Below are positions 33,601-47,400 of a stretch of DNA of 64,000 bases, piece after piece. Every line of letters begins with the position of its first letter. Position 1 is the first letter of the stretch. Source of the stretch: Xylocopa sonorina (lineage: Eukaryota; Arthropoda; Insecta; Hymenoptera; Apidae); contig NC_135197.1 in NCBI RefSeq assembly GCF_050948175.1, forward strand, positions 10,186,501 through 10,250,500, given 5' to 3'. Made by a program: the position numbers and the translations under genes. Below the pieces are notes generated by a model, which made no database searches, was not told the origin of the DNA, and saw only the letters and a list, made by a program, of their open reading frames with translations.

Positions 33601-36432
33601 ACGCTACTTCGACCGGGAAAAACTTGCTGGACGATCCGTCGCGACTCTACGGCGAGGGAAATGTTGGTTCGAGAGGTTATCACCCTGGACAACGTTCCGC
33701 GTCACGTTTCTACGTACGCGAGGGAGGGTCTCGATGGGATGGTGAAGATTATCGGAAGGGGATGAACGATTGATTTTGTTTCTTAATTATATCAGTTGGA
33801 GAGCTGCGCGAATTTCGAAACGTATTAAACGAGGGGTTAATAGTTGGTGCAAAACGGTCGGGCGAGTCGACAGAAGGCGAGAGGGTGGAAAGAAAAATGG
33901 AGGCCGCTGGCGAACGCGACTGGGCCAGGGCGTGTAACAATAACATGGAAATAGGTACCGGGGACGCGCGCGTCTCGTATATCTTGTTGAACACTGGGGA
34001 GAAAGGCCCTTTTCTTTGTCACCCTCGCGCTCTGCGAAAAGTTTATCGGTTATTGCTCAGCATAGTGACCCAGACGCGGCTATGAAACTTCCCCGTCGCG
34101 CATATGCAGAGAAATTTCAGCCCTTTCGCGATCATTTATGGGAATATCGATTGTTCCGCGGGAAACGGAGCAACTATTAGCAAATTTTTCACGGTGAGAA
34201 CTTTGCGCGACTTTTTCAAGCGCACTGGTGGGCGTGTTTGTATTTCGTTTTGTCCTTTTTTATTTATTTTTTAAAGGGAAAATGCGCGTTGAAAATAACG
34301 TCCGATATTTTGTAACATCGTGGAAATTGTTCGCGTTTGTAAAAAAACATTTGGAATAATCGTAGTTCTTTACGCGGAGAGGATAATAAATTACAGAGGT
34401 ACGATAACAAATTCCCGTTTCCACGGACGAGCGGCTGATTTTATATCTCCGCTAAAATTCTGCGCGTTTGTTACGCGCTCGCACAATGCGAACTTCATCC
34501 GACAAAGCGAGAATTATTTACCGATCGATGCGTACGATAAACTTCCATCGTCGTTTATTTACATAATGATTTATACGTATTATTTGTTAACCTTGATCGT
34601 TTAATCAAGACCGCCGATCGATTTCTACCCTTTCGCATTTAACGCGAGCAATCAGCGCGTCAGCGTTTCCATGAATTCCCGAACATTTTTCCTCGCGATC
34701 GTTACACGGATATTGGGATCGAATCGATCAGGAAGGGATCGCCGCAGCTCCTGTAACTGACGCGCGAATAAACGGACGACGGAGGAGGAACCTCGCCGTA
34801 GCCTGTTCCCCATAAAATAAAAGTCGATTCGAGGCGAAAACGAGACCGCCTGGAGGATGCGTCGCCGCGCGCATTGTTTCGTTTCCAAACAGGCGGGAAA
34901 AAACTGTTTCTAATAATTGTCGAGAGGCGGATGAGGGGTGGGTGGAAAAGATCGGCGTGCAGGTCGAGGGCGGATCAATCAATAACGTGGAACGATATTG
35001 TTTCGCTGGCGCTATCGATGCGCACGCCAACCGAATACTCGTCCAGAGCAGGTGACAGTGACACGCGTCAATTTCGAGGTGAACGCTGTCAAGAAACGTT
35101 ACCTTCCGTCATCGATGTTAAATTATGGCCGTCCCTCTCCGCTCCCGGTCTCGATTGTTTGAAGTGGTTCGTGCGCTATGCTTTCGCTCGCAAATATCGC
35201 GGAGAACCGAGCGAGAACGGAGAAGGAAGAAAGCGAAGGGAGGAACGAGAGAAAACGGTCCGCGCGTGTTGACGCGATATCGTTTCCCGATGGATCATCG
35301 ATCCTCGAGTCTTCGTTTAACGCGGCCCACGCGACGGAAGCACCGTAATCTGTCGGAAACGGGCAGCTGCGTCCGTTAGCCGATGAAAGATCCTGGATTC
35401 TAGAAAATCTCTCCTCGGTTGAAATTTTTATATCCTCGATCGGTGAGACTATCGAGAAGATATCTGCTGGGAAGATATAAACGTCGATTCCTTAAGAAAA
35501 TCGCTGTTCAAGATGATCTTTTAGTGCGGAGCGTTGCGAACGTGTCCTAATCGCGAGCACAACCTCCTACATCCAACGCAAGAGAGAAGTTTCCTTGAGA
35601 AACGAGGCGAATTTAGGCAATTCCCTCTGCGTAAGAGCTCCGACTGCGGTAACCGCAGGAAGGCCATCGATGGATACACGGACGAGGCGATCGACTAAAT
35701 CGTCTCGCGCGCGACACGATCTGGCCACGACAATGGTAAGACAACTCGGCGATGCTCCTCCGCGAAGGGCCAACAACAAGTTCGATCAATTCCCAAAGAG
35801 TCGCGCTTCCGCCATCGAGGCCGCTGTCACCGTTCCCGTATCCTCTCCCTCTCTTTCTCTCTGGTACCGCATCTGCATCAATTACAGCAGGACTTGGCCG
35901 GTTCTCCACGGGGAAGACCGAGAGAGGTGGAGGAGGCGGCGTCGCGAGCGAGAAAGATAGAGGAGGAGCTTCGTAGGATATACGTGGCAACGAGGACCTC
36001 GAGGATCTTGATGGTTTCGCGGAGCGGAGGCGACGTTACGAGGTGCGTTCGTGTGCTGGGTTCCGAGAGACCGAGGCCGGCAAGAACGGACGGCGGGACA
36101 GGGACGAAGAGGGCGAGGGTGACGGAGATGGAACGAGGGGTGGCGGTGAACGCGGCGGGCGAGCAGAGACGGGGGACGCAGAAAAAAGGGGAAAAAAGGA
36201 GACAGGTACGCGTAGAAGGAGAAATATACAGGCAAAGGCAACCAGGAGAGGGATCCAGGGAGAAAAAGAGAGAACGAGAGATATGGTCGCAGGAGGCGGT
36301 GGAAGCGGAGGAGGAGTAGCAATCAATACAGAGCCACCAGAGCAAAACCATCCCTCGACTTCTCTCTGTCCCTCTTCCTCTCATCCTCTCTCTCTCTCTT
36401 TCTCTCTTTAGTTTGCCAGAGAACGTTCGTTC

Positions 36433-36490
36433 TATATATATATATATATAGATACATATATATGACTCTCTCTCTCTCTCTCTCTCTCTC
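36433..36490. repeat. (TA)n then (CT)n compound microsatellite
   Basis: TA run at 36433-36450 and CT run at 36466-36490, separated by a short mixed spacer. Confidence 0.9.
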
Positions 36491-36724
36491 AGTCGCTTCC
36501 TATCGCGGCCATTCCATCTTTCTCTGTTCTGCCTCCACCAGCACCCTCTCCCCAGCTGTGCACCCCTAACAGCCACGAATACGACGGTTATACGGATGCT
36601 ATAGGGCATAGAGCGTCGCTAACAGGGACTTTCGTACGCTTCCACTCGGCTCTGCGGGCCGGGTCTCTTCTCTGTATCGGTCTCGCGTGTACACACTCGC
36701 GCGATCCGGTTCCATGGATCCGAG

Positions 36725-36745
36725 CTGCTGCTGCTGCTGCTGCTG
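36725..36745. repeat. (CTG)7 trinucleotide repeat
   Basis: Seven perfect CTG units followed by GTG/TTG variants. Intronic by position, CAG in the tou transcript sense. Confidence 0.85.
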
Positions 36746-37490
36746 GTGTTGCTGTTGTTGCTATCACGGCACTGCTCGTGAGATTCTCCGTGTGCACGTA
36801 GCGTACTCGGGTTGCCCGTGATTATGACCGATCGTGCGTGCGCCAGTGGACGAGCACGCGGCTAGAATTATTCGGTTCGAATTCGGATAGATTTCGAATT
36901 TGCAATCTCGACGCGAGAACGATGGAATAAAAATGGGGGTGGCTCTGTTCCTTTTTGTTTCGACGAGTGTGGACGAAGTGAAACGGAGCAGAAGGCTTGG
37001 TATCGCGAAAGTTACCGATTCTTTGAATGTTCATTCCGTTCGGAAAGTAATAACTCTTTCGCGAGCGACGGTACTCGTTCAACTCGAAAAATCGTTCAAT
37101 CGCCATTGGCGGGACAGCGGGAGGGCCGTATTACTTTGACAAGTCGAGCTAACCGGCCAAGACAGCCGGCCATTGCCAGGAACAATGCTCCGCTCTTGAG
37201 TCGATAATTACACGCGACGACTGAATGCTACGCGTATAATTCAAGGGCGAAGAGAAAGGTTGTTTAGTCGGATGTCTACGATCCCCGTGAACTTGGATCC
37301 GCGAGAGACCGTGGGGACCTTGGCTAGCTATCTCTTAATGAAACGAGCGTGAAAAACGCCTCGATCGTTGCGTAAATTACGTTCCGTTCGACGAGCGAAC
37401 GTTTCAACGACAACATGAGAAACTGAAATTCTAAAGAGTACCAAACGAATCGTCTCGAGTAAAAGGGTCAGATGTGCAAAAGGTACTTAC

Positions 37491-37548
37491 GATTAATTAC
37501 GAGGCCTCAACTCATAGTAAAAGCCGGCGCCACGAGGCCCCATCACAC
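37491..37548 (-). other. tou: Probable 5' UTR exon of tou with a 16-codon uORF
   Basis: On the minus strand a good acceptor (CTGTTTTAG) precedes 37548 and a strong donor (GTAAGTAC) follows 37491, leaving a 58-nt exon. All three frames contain a stop, so it cannot be internal coding sequence when this donor is used. It holds a complete upstream ORF at 37493-37543, MGPRGAGFYYELRPRN plus a stop, whose ATG has G at -3 and +4. It lies 6.8 kb upstream of the first coding exon, on the same strand, and the next exon begins with 9 nt of leader before the start codon, so a spliced leader exon is expected upstream. A weaker donor at 37500 (GTAATT) would remove the stop. Membership in tou is inferred. 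Confidence 0.55.
37493..37543 (-). promoter_or_regulatory. Upstream open reading frame in the probable leader exon
   Basis: Seventeen codons including the stop, entirely inside the 58-nt candidate leader exon. The start context GTGATGG is favourable for initiation (G at -3 and +4). If the leader is spliced to the first coding exon, ribosomes would meet this ORF before the tou start codon, which would usually lower main-ORF translation. The peptide is rich in Gly, Arg and Tyr and matches nothing I recognise. Confidence 0.45.
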
Positions 37549-38400
37549 CTAAAACAGAAAAACACGAGACGTTAAACACGTTTGACCAACGCACCTTCGC
37601 TGGGCAACCCCTAAACGCTGACCAAGTCTCTCGCGAGGGTGGGCGTCGCGCGCGTACGGGCGCGCGAATTTACCGTTGCCGGATATCGATGAATGAAACA
37701 GACGCTCGTGTTTACACGGAACAAACTACAATAGTGTGCGCGCGATTATCGTCATTCATATTCACGTAGCATCCATATCGCCGGGGGATTACAACAGCTA
37801 CTCGCGATAAATATTTATACGGGCACGCTGAACGGTGCACCATATGCGAGCTAGGGTAAATGTTTAATTTCACCGTGTTTCCGAAGTTCCCGGTGCAAAC
37901 AGACGGACCAAGTTCCACCGCGTGGAGGAGGGTTTCGAAACTTGGCGCTGATATCGAAACGATATCGAGAGAATTCGGGCAAGTCGAGAGCCACGGAACC
38001 GGTTCCGGTATTGCGTTTTGATATCCTTTCGAGAGGATAAGGGATCAACTCGTCGATTGATTCGCGTTCAGGCATCGAGTCCGCGTAAATAGTAATTTCC
38101 ATCAGCAGAAGTGACTCTTTTTCTCGACTAAAATTGCCTGGGAAAGGAAGCAGAATGACGCCATTAGGGTGACCCGATGAATTCGCCGCGAAACTTGGGG
38201 AATTTCGTTGAAACAAACTATCGAAAGGCCGGATAGATCAATAACGGGTGCACAAAAGCTAACGGAAGCTTTACAAAAACCTCGGTTCCGTCGTCGCGAT
38301 AGCAGTTCCGAGCCCTCTTCCGAACCACCCCGCCGGTTAGTCGGCCGACGAAAGTAATACCGCAAACGAGTAAATTGATTTCGAAGTGGAAACGAGACCC

Positions 38401-38424
38401 GGAGGAGGAGGAGGAGGAGGAGGA
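38401..38424. repeat. (GGA)n repeat
   Basis: About seven GGA units followed by G-rich sequence. Noncoding. Confidence 0.85.
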
Positions 38425-41400
38425 TGCCGGGGGTGGGTTTGGGTGATATTTGTCGAGGGGGCACGGTCGTCGCGCGACAAACGGGAAAACGCCGCGGAAC
38501 GTCTCTCTGTATCGGCGTTCGTTAATACGAAATCAATATTCGCCGGCCTCGTCCGCTGTCGTCTCCGTTTTCGACGACCATTCAAATTTCCGTCGACGAT
38601 CCACCAACGATGCGACGCGATAAGGGCGCGACAACGTCCAGCTTTTTCAACCCTCGCAGCCTCGATCTGTCCCTTCCTACCGGGACACTCGTTTCCTCTT
38701 CCGACGCGACGATGTAAACCGTCCGAATTTTCTTCCCTTCTCTCTATCTCTCTCTCTCTCTCTTTTTAATAAGAATATAAATCGATGGAAACGTAATTCG
38801 TCCGGCTGGATCGAGCCAAGAGAAGGTTCAACAGTCTTGAATCGAACGGCGACGCGCGATGGCGTCCTGACGATCTACGGGGCGCGTAAAAATCGACGAC
38901 TAGAAGAACGAGGGAGACGAAAATTGAATAGCTCCGTCGTCTAAATAGCCGCGCTTATAAATGGCCGCGGTTCTGGCGCATTACGCACCAGCGGCTAATA
39001 AATGGCTAATAAATACGCGTGGAATTTAGCGGGCGACGATTAACATCGTTCGCGCGTTAAATAGAATCCGCTGTCGTTATAACTTCTTTCCGTCACCGAT
39101 ATTGCTTCCACCCCTTCCTCGACCGATCGATCGATCGGCCGTTACTCCAACTGGAACGCAACGATACGATCTATCGTTACGCGTGATTTTCCAACGATTT
39201 CTATCCGGCGAATAAATCTGGTTAAAACCGATCGCGATACGTATCGAAAGGAACTCGATTAATAAACCTGGCGACGTACACGCGCAGAGAATTACAGGAC
39301 ACGATCGATTAGCCTGAAAGTGTCGACGGAAGGCATGCTTTTTCGGAACCGGTGCCGCATCGAACGCGGAAACGCAGAAGGGCGCAGTTTGCTTTTGGTG
39401 ATCGCGGGTGCTGGATGTAATCCAAATTCTGCCGCGTTAACCGAATTAGCAAGCCAGGGGTTGCAGATCGGGACGCGATGTACCGTCACGTAACGGCATT
39501 ACGCGGAGCAGGCACTAATTTCTCGCGCGACACCGCACCCGGGCAAGAAATCCCCGGGAATTTCGCGAACAAGCTCCTCTGATATTCGCGTCCTCGAAAA
39601 CATTCAGCGTTGGCTCCTGCGACGTAACGATTAAAAATGGTAGCGCGCGAATTTCGAGCTCGAACGTTCGCGACCTTCCGCGAAGTCCCTCCGAGGGCGG
39701 GTGCAGCTTCGACGGGATCTTCGAGCCGTCCGAGTTCCCGGGTTCGACCCGTTGTATCTGAAAGAGGAGCGCCAACTCGGCCACTCGACTAATCAAATCA
39801 CGAAACTGACTCATTTGCGTTAATTGAAACGGCGTGCGGCTGACGGTGCCGCTGGGGTCACGAGTTCGATCGTATCGAGACCAGGAAAAAGATACGTTTG
39901 TTTAATTAATTGCCCCCTTCTTTGAACCGGTTCCGCGTGTCGCGGCGTCGAGGACAATTCGCAGGCGTCCCGAGGCTTTCCACGAGGAGGCCACGACCGG
40001 TTGTTAGCCGTCGTTAACTCGTTAATTAACGAGGGATGCTCTTATCCACCGCGGAGAGGCGTCGATCACGCGACGAAATCCTGACCCGCCGCGATACGCG
40101 TAGCGAAATTTGAAAACGCTCGTTCAACCTTCGATTACGTGGCTCGAGACGAAATCGGACCTCGAGCAAATACTTTAACCTGCTGTTCGTAAAGAACCGC
40201 GTGAACGATGGTCTCGTTAATTAGAAAAATTGGAGGGGGAACAGCGCTTCGCGGAAAGATTCGAAACGAATGCGAAAGATTAATCGTTATTAGTATTAGT
40301 TATCTAGTCCATTCGAGTGTTACGGTAATTCGAGGCGTTTGTTACTGTTAGAGGCGTATACATTATTCATACGATATGCAAATCCGAAAGTGCGCGTTGC
40401 GCCGTATGAACGCGTTACGTGAAAAATACGATAATGCGTGGCCCGAGATATACGCGCCCGCGCTCAGAATGAACGAAAGTATGCAGTCTGTTCCAGGGCC
40501 GCGATTTAAACACCGCTGTTTATGCAATTAGTCTTCGAAATAGTTGTCGCGTTAATCTCGCCCCGTTTTATTTTAATCCGCCTTTTTTTTCTCTCTTTCT
40601 CTCCTGCTCCCGACTGCTGGACACCCTCTCCGTGAGTGGCAATTTTTAGCCGTTCGAACAGCACGACGGCTACTAATTGTCGCGCGAGAAATTATTCTCG
40701 CCCGCGTACGTTATTGTTCCGCGAATAAAATCGCGGAAATTTTGTACAACGATGTTTATTGCGAGCCATTAAAAAGCCATCGGGCTGCCACGACGCGTGA
40801 ACCAGGAAATACGCGTCGCAAGTGTACGACTCCACCCCAAATCAACCCCCTAACCCTCGAATAATTCGTCAAAATTTCTCTCTCCCTTTTTCTCTCGCTA
40901 TATACACGATAATAAGAGGAAAAATCGAAAGAAGTCGAAGCGATCGTTTCTTCTTCGATTTCAAAAGTCCCAGTGACCGACTAACATCTCGACACGTCAC
41001 GTTCGCGTATGAATGCGCGAGCGTGAACGCAGCCACTCGATACACGGGGATTAAAATAATATTGCCGCCGCGTAACAATTACGAACACCGCTGCGAGTAA
41101 TTAGAGGTTCGCCCGTTCTCGTAACTTCACCGCTCGGCTGGGTATCCAGCGTTACCCAACACCGTATACAAAGTGTTCCATTTTAACCGCGCCCCGTAAC
41201 GCTGAACCGCGAAGAACATCGCACATAATACGAGCAAATTTCCAAACCGCTTAAAAATCGTACGCGCACGACAGATCGTTAGCCACGAATTCACCCTTCG
41301 AGGCTACACGATCAACGACGCACCCTGTTGCAAGCGTGCCTTCGACGCCCAACAGATGGTTGGTCCCTCGACGAGAGGCGAAAGGTGTCTTCGAAAAAAA

Positions 41401-44400
41401 AACCAGGATAAAAGAAAGAAAAACCGGAAAATGAAGGGAGAAACGATAGAACGGGTTACGTCGAGAGGCGAAAGAAGGACGGCGCGAGGGTGAGGGGGCG
41501 GTTCAACGTTCCCAGGGAGAGAGCAATATATCGCGCGAGTGCAACGAGAGACAGTGGCTGAGTCATCGATATAACTTTACGCACGTACGTGGAACGCGCG
41601 GCCGTCACCACTACAATCCCATTCAGAAACGTAAAGGCCGACTTACGCACACCGGCGCGCACGTGTGCCTATTAAAGGACCGTATGTAAATGCGCACACG
41701 TGCGCCCGCGCACGTGTACCTGCGACTCTCCGTGCGCGCCCTCCGCCTAGAGAGGCGCTTTCCGGCCGTCCCATTCAAGCTTCCGTTCGCCATTACGCGA
41801 AACGGAAAATGGGAATTCCAACTGCGGTTGGCTATCGCTGTACAGTTTTTGGAGCGTGCGCTTTGCGCGAGCAACGCGATTTCTAACGCGGTTACGTTCC
41901 ATCGGTTCCTTCTTTCGGATAACCGGTAGACATTACGGAATTTGAAAGAAGCGGAACCGCTCGATTTCAATCGTTGACGATTGAGGCGTCAGCCGGTGTT
42001 TTAGCAAACTCGCAACCGAAAATCCAGAAACGTTGAAGTTTCGGAATCTCGAACCGGCAAGTTCGCCAACAACTTCAAGTATAATCCAACTACCAACTTT
42101 ACCTTGGCGTTCTCCATAAGAGTAACTACCCCCGTTGAGCATCCATTCTCTTCGATTCGAGCAGGAATCCGAAACCGGGCGTACGTTCATAAACAGACGC
42201 CTATGCATAATTCACCGGCGCTCCATGGAATTTCCATGTTCGACGTAATAATCTACGCGTGGAGCATTGTTGGCTCGCGCTATCTCTGTTATCGTTCAAA
42301 TAAAGAGACCGTTAGAACCGTAGAACCCTGGTTCGCATCGATGCGTATCAGCCGGCTCGCGCAAATACGTGCCTCCTCGAATCGCCGTACGTGGAAAGAT
42401 ACTCCGAAGAGGCAGCTACTGAACAGTGTAGCGAAGAAAATGCGCATAACCCCTCTGTTTTATGCGTATGGGTGTATTGGGCGCGGGTGCACGCGCGGCC
42501 ACCCGTGCGTGTGCGTGCCGCGTTATTCATCTCGAATGCGTGTGTCTACGCGTGTGTTTACACGCGACCTTCCCCATCTGCACGAATATCTGGGTCAGTG
42601 TCTTCCTCGAGAGTGGCTTTCCGTGCCACGATTCGTCGTTCGCGCCCCGATTTTCCTTGATTTTGTAAACACGCCTCTCTCGCTTTTTCCTCTTTTTTTT
42701 TTCCATTCGCTGCCAAGGTTAGCCCCGTCGTTGATTGCCACGCTGATTTTTCCATCGTTTCCCTCTGTCGATTGCGTTATTTTTTGTTCCGTGGGGGGGT
42801 GATTCGCGCGGTCTCGGTGGACGCGGAGATTAGACTCGCGGTCGCGCGTTCCTCGTTTTCAACCCCACGCGTGGCCCAATTGCTAAACAGCGGCAATCGG
42901 TTCTCGTTAGAGCCTCCCGTGCACCGCTGGCCAAGAATACGATATTATCGAGGCGCTTAAGCAATCACGGTAATAAGCACGAATTAATTCCACGCGGCAA
43001 CACCTCTCGCGGCAATCGGACACGTCTTACTGTAATCGTCTCGAGTGCTCGCGATTGAGCAATGTGGGTGAAGGCTAATAGCCGACCTCAAAGAGTTAAT
43101 CGAGCATTTTCGCGAAACGCAACAACGCTGCTCCTTTCCCTGCCTTCCAACCCCTTCTCGCACCGCGCTCCACTCGCCGCGGTCCGCTCGACAACTTTGT
43201 TTCGAAGTCGCGCGAAACAGAGAGCGTAACAAAAGAATAGACCAGGCGGACGAGGAAGGGGAGGATAATCGATACTCGTTGGAGGACGAGAAGGATCCTC
43301 CTCTCCAGCTCCCATCGCAACCCTGTACTCGTTCCATTTGAATCGTTCGCGGCAGTGAATTTCACGGGCGGAAATCGTTGGTACGCCGCGACCAGCGTTT
43401 ACGCTTTCTCGAGTAATTTTACTACCGCGAGGCGAGTACACGCGCGAGTCTACGCGAAAAGTATTAATCATCCGGCGCGGCGGTCGGTTCTACTATCTCT
43501 CCTCTTTCGCAGGATTCCTCGCGGCTGGTGAATGAACCGAGTGAATGAACCTACTCTCGGTGTACGCGTCCCGTGTGAATGATAAGTGTTTAAGGAGCCG
43601 AGCGAGAGCTCGAGTGGCTTGTTTAGAATACGAGGACCCCGTTTTCGAGTGCGTTCGAGTGGATTCTACGAATTCACCGGCAATTTTGACCGGTAGCTAA
43701 CGCACGTAACGCGGGTACGTGACACGAATTTGCGGCGGCGTTCGGATCGCGAAAAACGAGCGTAATTCTCGACGAACGCGGGAGCCTGTCCTCGTACATT
43801 TCGCAGATAGCCACAATTTTATCACCACGCTCGATGAAATGGAACCGCTTTCCTTCAACGCTGCGAACAGTCTCCATGTAAAAAGCAACGTCGCGAGCGA
43901 AGCATCACCGAAGATCGTCGCGAATGGCAACGGAACGAGGCTGCAGATCGGCTCGATTCAGCTGGGACGCGGCGCTTTGGTGGAGTCCAAGGAGAGAAGA
44001 GAGGAGGGGAAAGGAGAGGCGAGGTGTCCCAGCTATATCATCAACCGCGGCAATTAAAAATAATTATCGAAGGGACTCGTGCTAAAGATGGCGGAGCCAG
44101 GGGCGCTAGGAATTCATCGGATCGATTAAAAGCAGCCGCATTCAAAGGAAAACCGGCGGCCACGGATTGAAATGCGGCGAGGTTTCGCACCTGTACGCAC
44201 GTTCCAGTTCTCAGAGTCGCACGGCCCACATTTCGCCTTGCTCGTTGACGATCGAGCGGATTTCTCGCGCCTCTCCGTCTTCGCTACCCTCGCTCTGCTC
44301 CTTTTCTCCTCGATCGATTCGTCGATCGCTCCCGAAACACCACGGAGGACTTCCAACGTGACGAAGAGCGAAGGAAAGAAAGGGAAAAAAAAGAAGGAAG

Positions 44401-47400
44401 CGAGATCTTCGACTTTCACGAACCGTGGAGTCGCTGCTCGATTAAAAGCCGGAAACTTCTCCTCGCGGCGATCTCAGGATGGAACGAGAGGTACGAAACA
44501 GGCGGAAGTTACGCAGTGAAAACGGCTGAACGGTATTGCCTATAAATCAGGCCGGTGTTGCCCTCCTCGGCCCCGTCTTTCCTCGTCCTTTCTACCAGCG
44601 CTCGCGTACGGGCTCCAGGCGTCCCACATTTCCCGCGCGGAGAGAAAAGAGAGCGGAGGATCGATCGTGAACGCGTCTCGATCGGACAGTGTCGCGACAG
44701 CGCAATCGATGCCTGAACTTGGTAATGAAACTCGCTCGGATTAAAATCGATCGATTAAAAGTTATCGATTATGGAGGAGAAACGTTTCTCTAATCAGCAG
44801 ACGTCGTTAAACGCGTGACGGTAAGCGCGTTTGACTGTAATTATGCAAAGGAGAACGCTTAATGGACTCTAGTCCATTAACGAGGCTAATGTAAAATGAA
44901 TTGAGAGATCATTGCGTGAAGAGAAAGAGAAAAAGAAAAAGAAAACGCAACGGCAGCCACGGTTAAAAACCGCTATCGTTCTCCGCGGATGATAAAAAAG
45001 GATCAACAGCGGCCGGTTACGGTGCGAAAGAGTCGTAAAACTTCAGTGAACGATAGCGCGGAAAAGCTGAATTACTAAAACTGAATGGTTACGATGTAAC
45101 AGAGACGGGTATAAACACAACAAGTCACGTAGTAATACCATAATTAAATTACAAAACATTTTCACGACGTCCATTAAGCGTTTGCCTACGAACAATTTCA
45201 TCCCGACGAGTCAAACTTTAGAGCGTCGCCTCTGTTCGCCGGCTTTCCCCTGCCCCGCCGCGTTCTCGTCGGATCTCCTCCATCAGAGACGCGTTTTTAA
45301 TCCCTTTATTCCGCGTTCCTTTTTTGCCCTACCGTTTTCGTGTTTCCCGTTTTTATTTCTATTTTCCCTCGTCCCCTATTTTTCTCTTTTTTTTTTCTTT
45401 TTTTTTTCCCCCTCGTCATCTTTCACTTCTTACACACGGGGAGGGAGGGGGCACGACCGCGTCAACCACGCGGTAATTACATTGACCGCGATATGTTTTA
45501 ATCCCGTCCGTCGCGCGGCCGCTTCGTAACTCTATTATTATTAATTTACGTGATTTTTCGTATCGGATTATATACACGCCGTCGACGAAAATTCGCCGAC
45601 GACGGGCCCGGAAATCCGTCGCAATCGGATAACGTTCGCGCGTGTTACGCTCCCGGTCCGCGACCGTCCGCCGCCTACAAAACCAACCCCCGCGGCCCAT
45701 TAATTTTATTATTCCACGGTAATTTGCGAAACACCGACGGCTCCTTTCGGCTTCCCGTTTCACCGGTGTTACGCGTAACCCGTTGCGCGTTTCGCGCTCG
45801 CCGACGTCCCTTTTTTCCTCCTTTTTCCCCCTTTTTTTCAACCATCGTTCGAACAACGTTCCCAGCGTTTGTTTATTAAAAATATTCGAAGCAAAATAAG
45901 ATAAAAAGCGGAACAACGGTACACAACTTTCGTAGCTCTGATTCCGGGGATCCGCGGAATAAAAGCGGAAAATATGTTTTCGCTGACCCCGGGGGGGTGG
46001 CTCGCCGGCGGATCTACTTTTTCAATGGAAACTGCGCGTCCGCTCGGCGGGATCTACAAAATATCTCTGGCTCGTTTGCAACGTGCATACATTGCTGCTC
46101 CGTCGTGCGATTCCGCGCTGCTTTTATCGGACAAACGTTTACACGAAACAATACCGTATATCTCATTAGACGAATCCGATGAAAAATAATCGGGGATATC
46201 GATTTTTCACCCTCGCGATTCAATTCCTGGGCGAGGAGAGCGTTCGATCTCGCCCTCTGGCCAGGTAACCGATTGCGTCACCTAGCTTGGAATACGTTCA
46301 GCCGATTAGATGGAAGTCGAGTGGAATCCGTTCCTAGCCGGAAGACAAAGAAGGCTGCCTCTCACGGCCCCACGGATCTCCCTCGGAAAACTCGAAACCC
46401 GTGTTCAAGGCCTGTGTGCACGTGGAACACGACAGCCAACTGGGTGCTGCCGCGGCGACCCACTGAAATCGTTTGCGCACGACGCATGCGAGGGGGGAGA
46501 TTAATAAAACGTGGGCCGCCACAGGGGGTGATTTAAGGGAAGAGGGTCGAACGAGAGTTCGAGCTCTCGGAAAAGCGAACACGAACTTTTCACCTCGACA
46601 AAAGGCCACGGAAACTACCCTAGCAGATAATTAAATATGACAATTGATTTTAATCTCAATGGCGATGGTAAACTCGGGTCTACCAATTTTTGATTCGTAG
46701 CGCAGCTTGGATTTTGAACATTGTCGATGTACCAACGCCATCTCCTTACAAGAAACCGGATATTGCGGCGCTGAAATTCTCTCGAAACGAGTAATTCCTC
46801 GAAATTTCTAACCAGCAATCGACGCAACCTTTATCGCGAAACTTTCCCCTGGTGAGGGAAGTTTCGCGAGTAAAAATCAAGGGTCCCCGTGGCGAGGCGC
46901 GAGCTATTATACACCCCCTGGTTTCACATGCGCTGTCGATTAAATCGCTTTGTCGGGGAAGTTGTTTTTTTTGTTTTCCATTCCTTCTTTTTTCGAAAAA
47001 CGAAAGCCAAGATCCGCGTTCGCGCGGCACGCGAACCCGTTCAGGTTCACGGGCAGAAGTTTCGGCGGCAGTTCGAGCAACTTGATATTATATAGCGTAC
47101 ATAGGGTAACAAGTTCACGAGCGACGCTTAGGCAACCAACAGTTCTCGAAGAAATTCAAAGAATAAAGTACAGTTGCGGAAAGTCGGACCCTTTCCATTT
47201 TCATTCACTCTCTCTTTCGCCGTACCGCGGGCAGCTTTTATTTTTCTTTTCCTTTCCCCTTGAATCGAGTTACCGCTCTCCCGTCTCCCTCTCCTTTCTC
47301 CCTCGCGTTTCCTCCTTTTTCCCACACGACTCGGATAAATTGTTCACAGGGAGAGAACGAGAATCGACCGCGGCACGGTACGTACCCTTCGTTCCCAATA

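Larger units (their letters stand above)
30654..37490 (-). other. tou: Intron between leader exon and first coding exon
   Basis: 6.8 kb. It contains CTCTTC repeats near 31510-31545, a candidate plus-strand exon-like segment at 35888-36047, (TA)n and (CT)n tracts (36433-36490) and a (CTG)7 tract (36725-36745). No supported gene. Confidence 0.5.

Noticed and set aside
36588..36797. Minus-strand frame with poly-Ala over the (CTG)7 tract
   Set aside because: The frame is produced by the trinucleotide repeat and has no splice signals.
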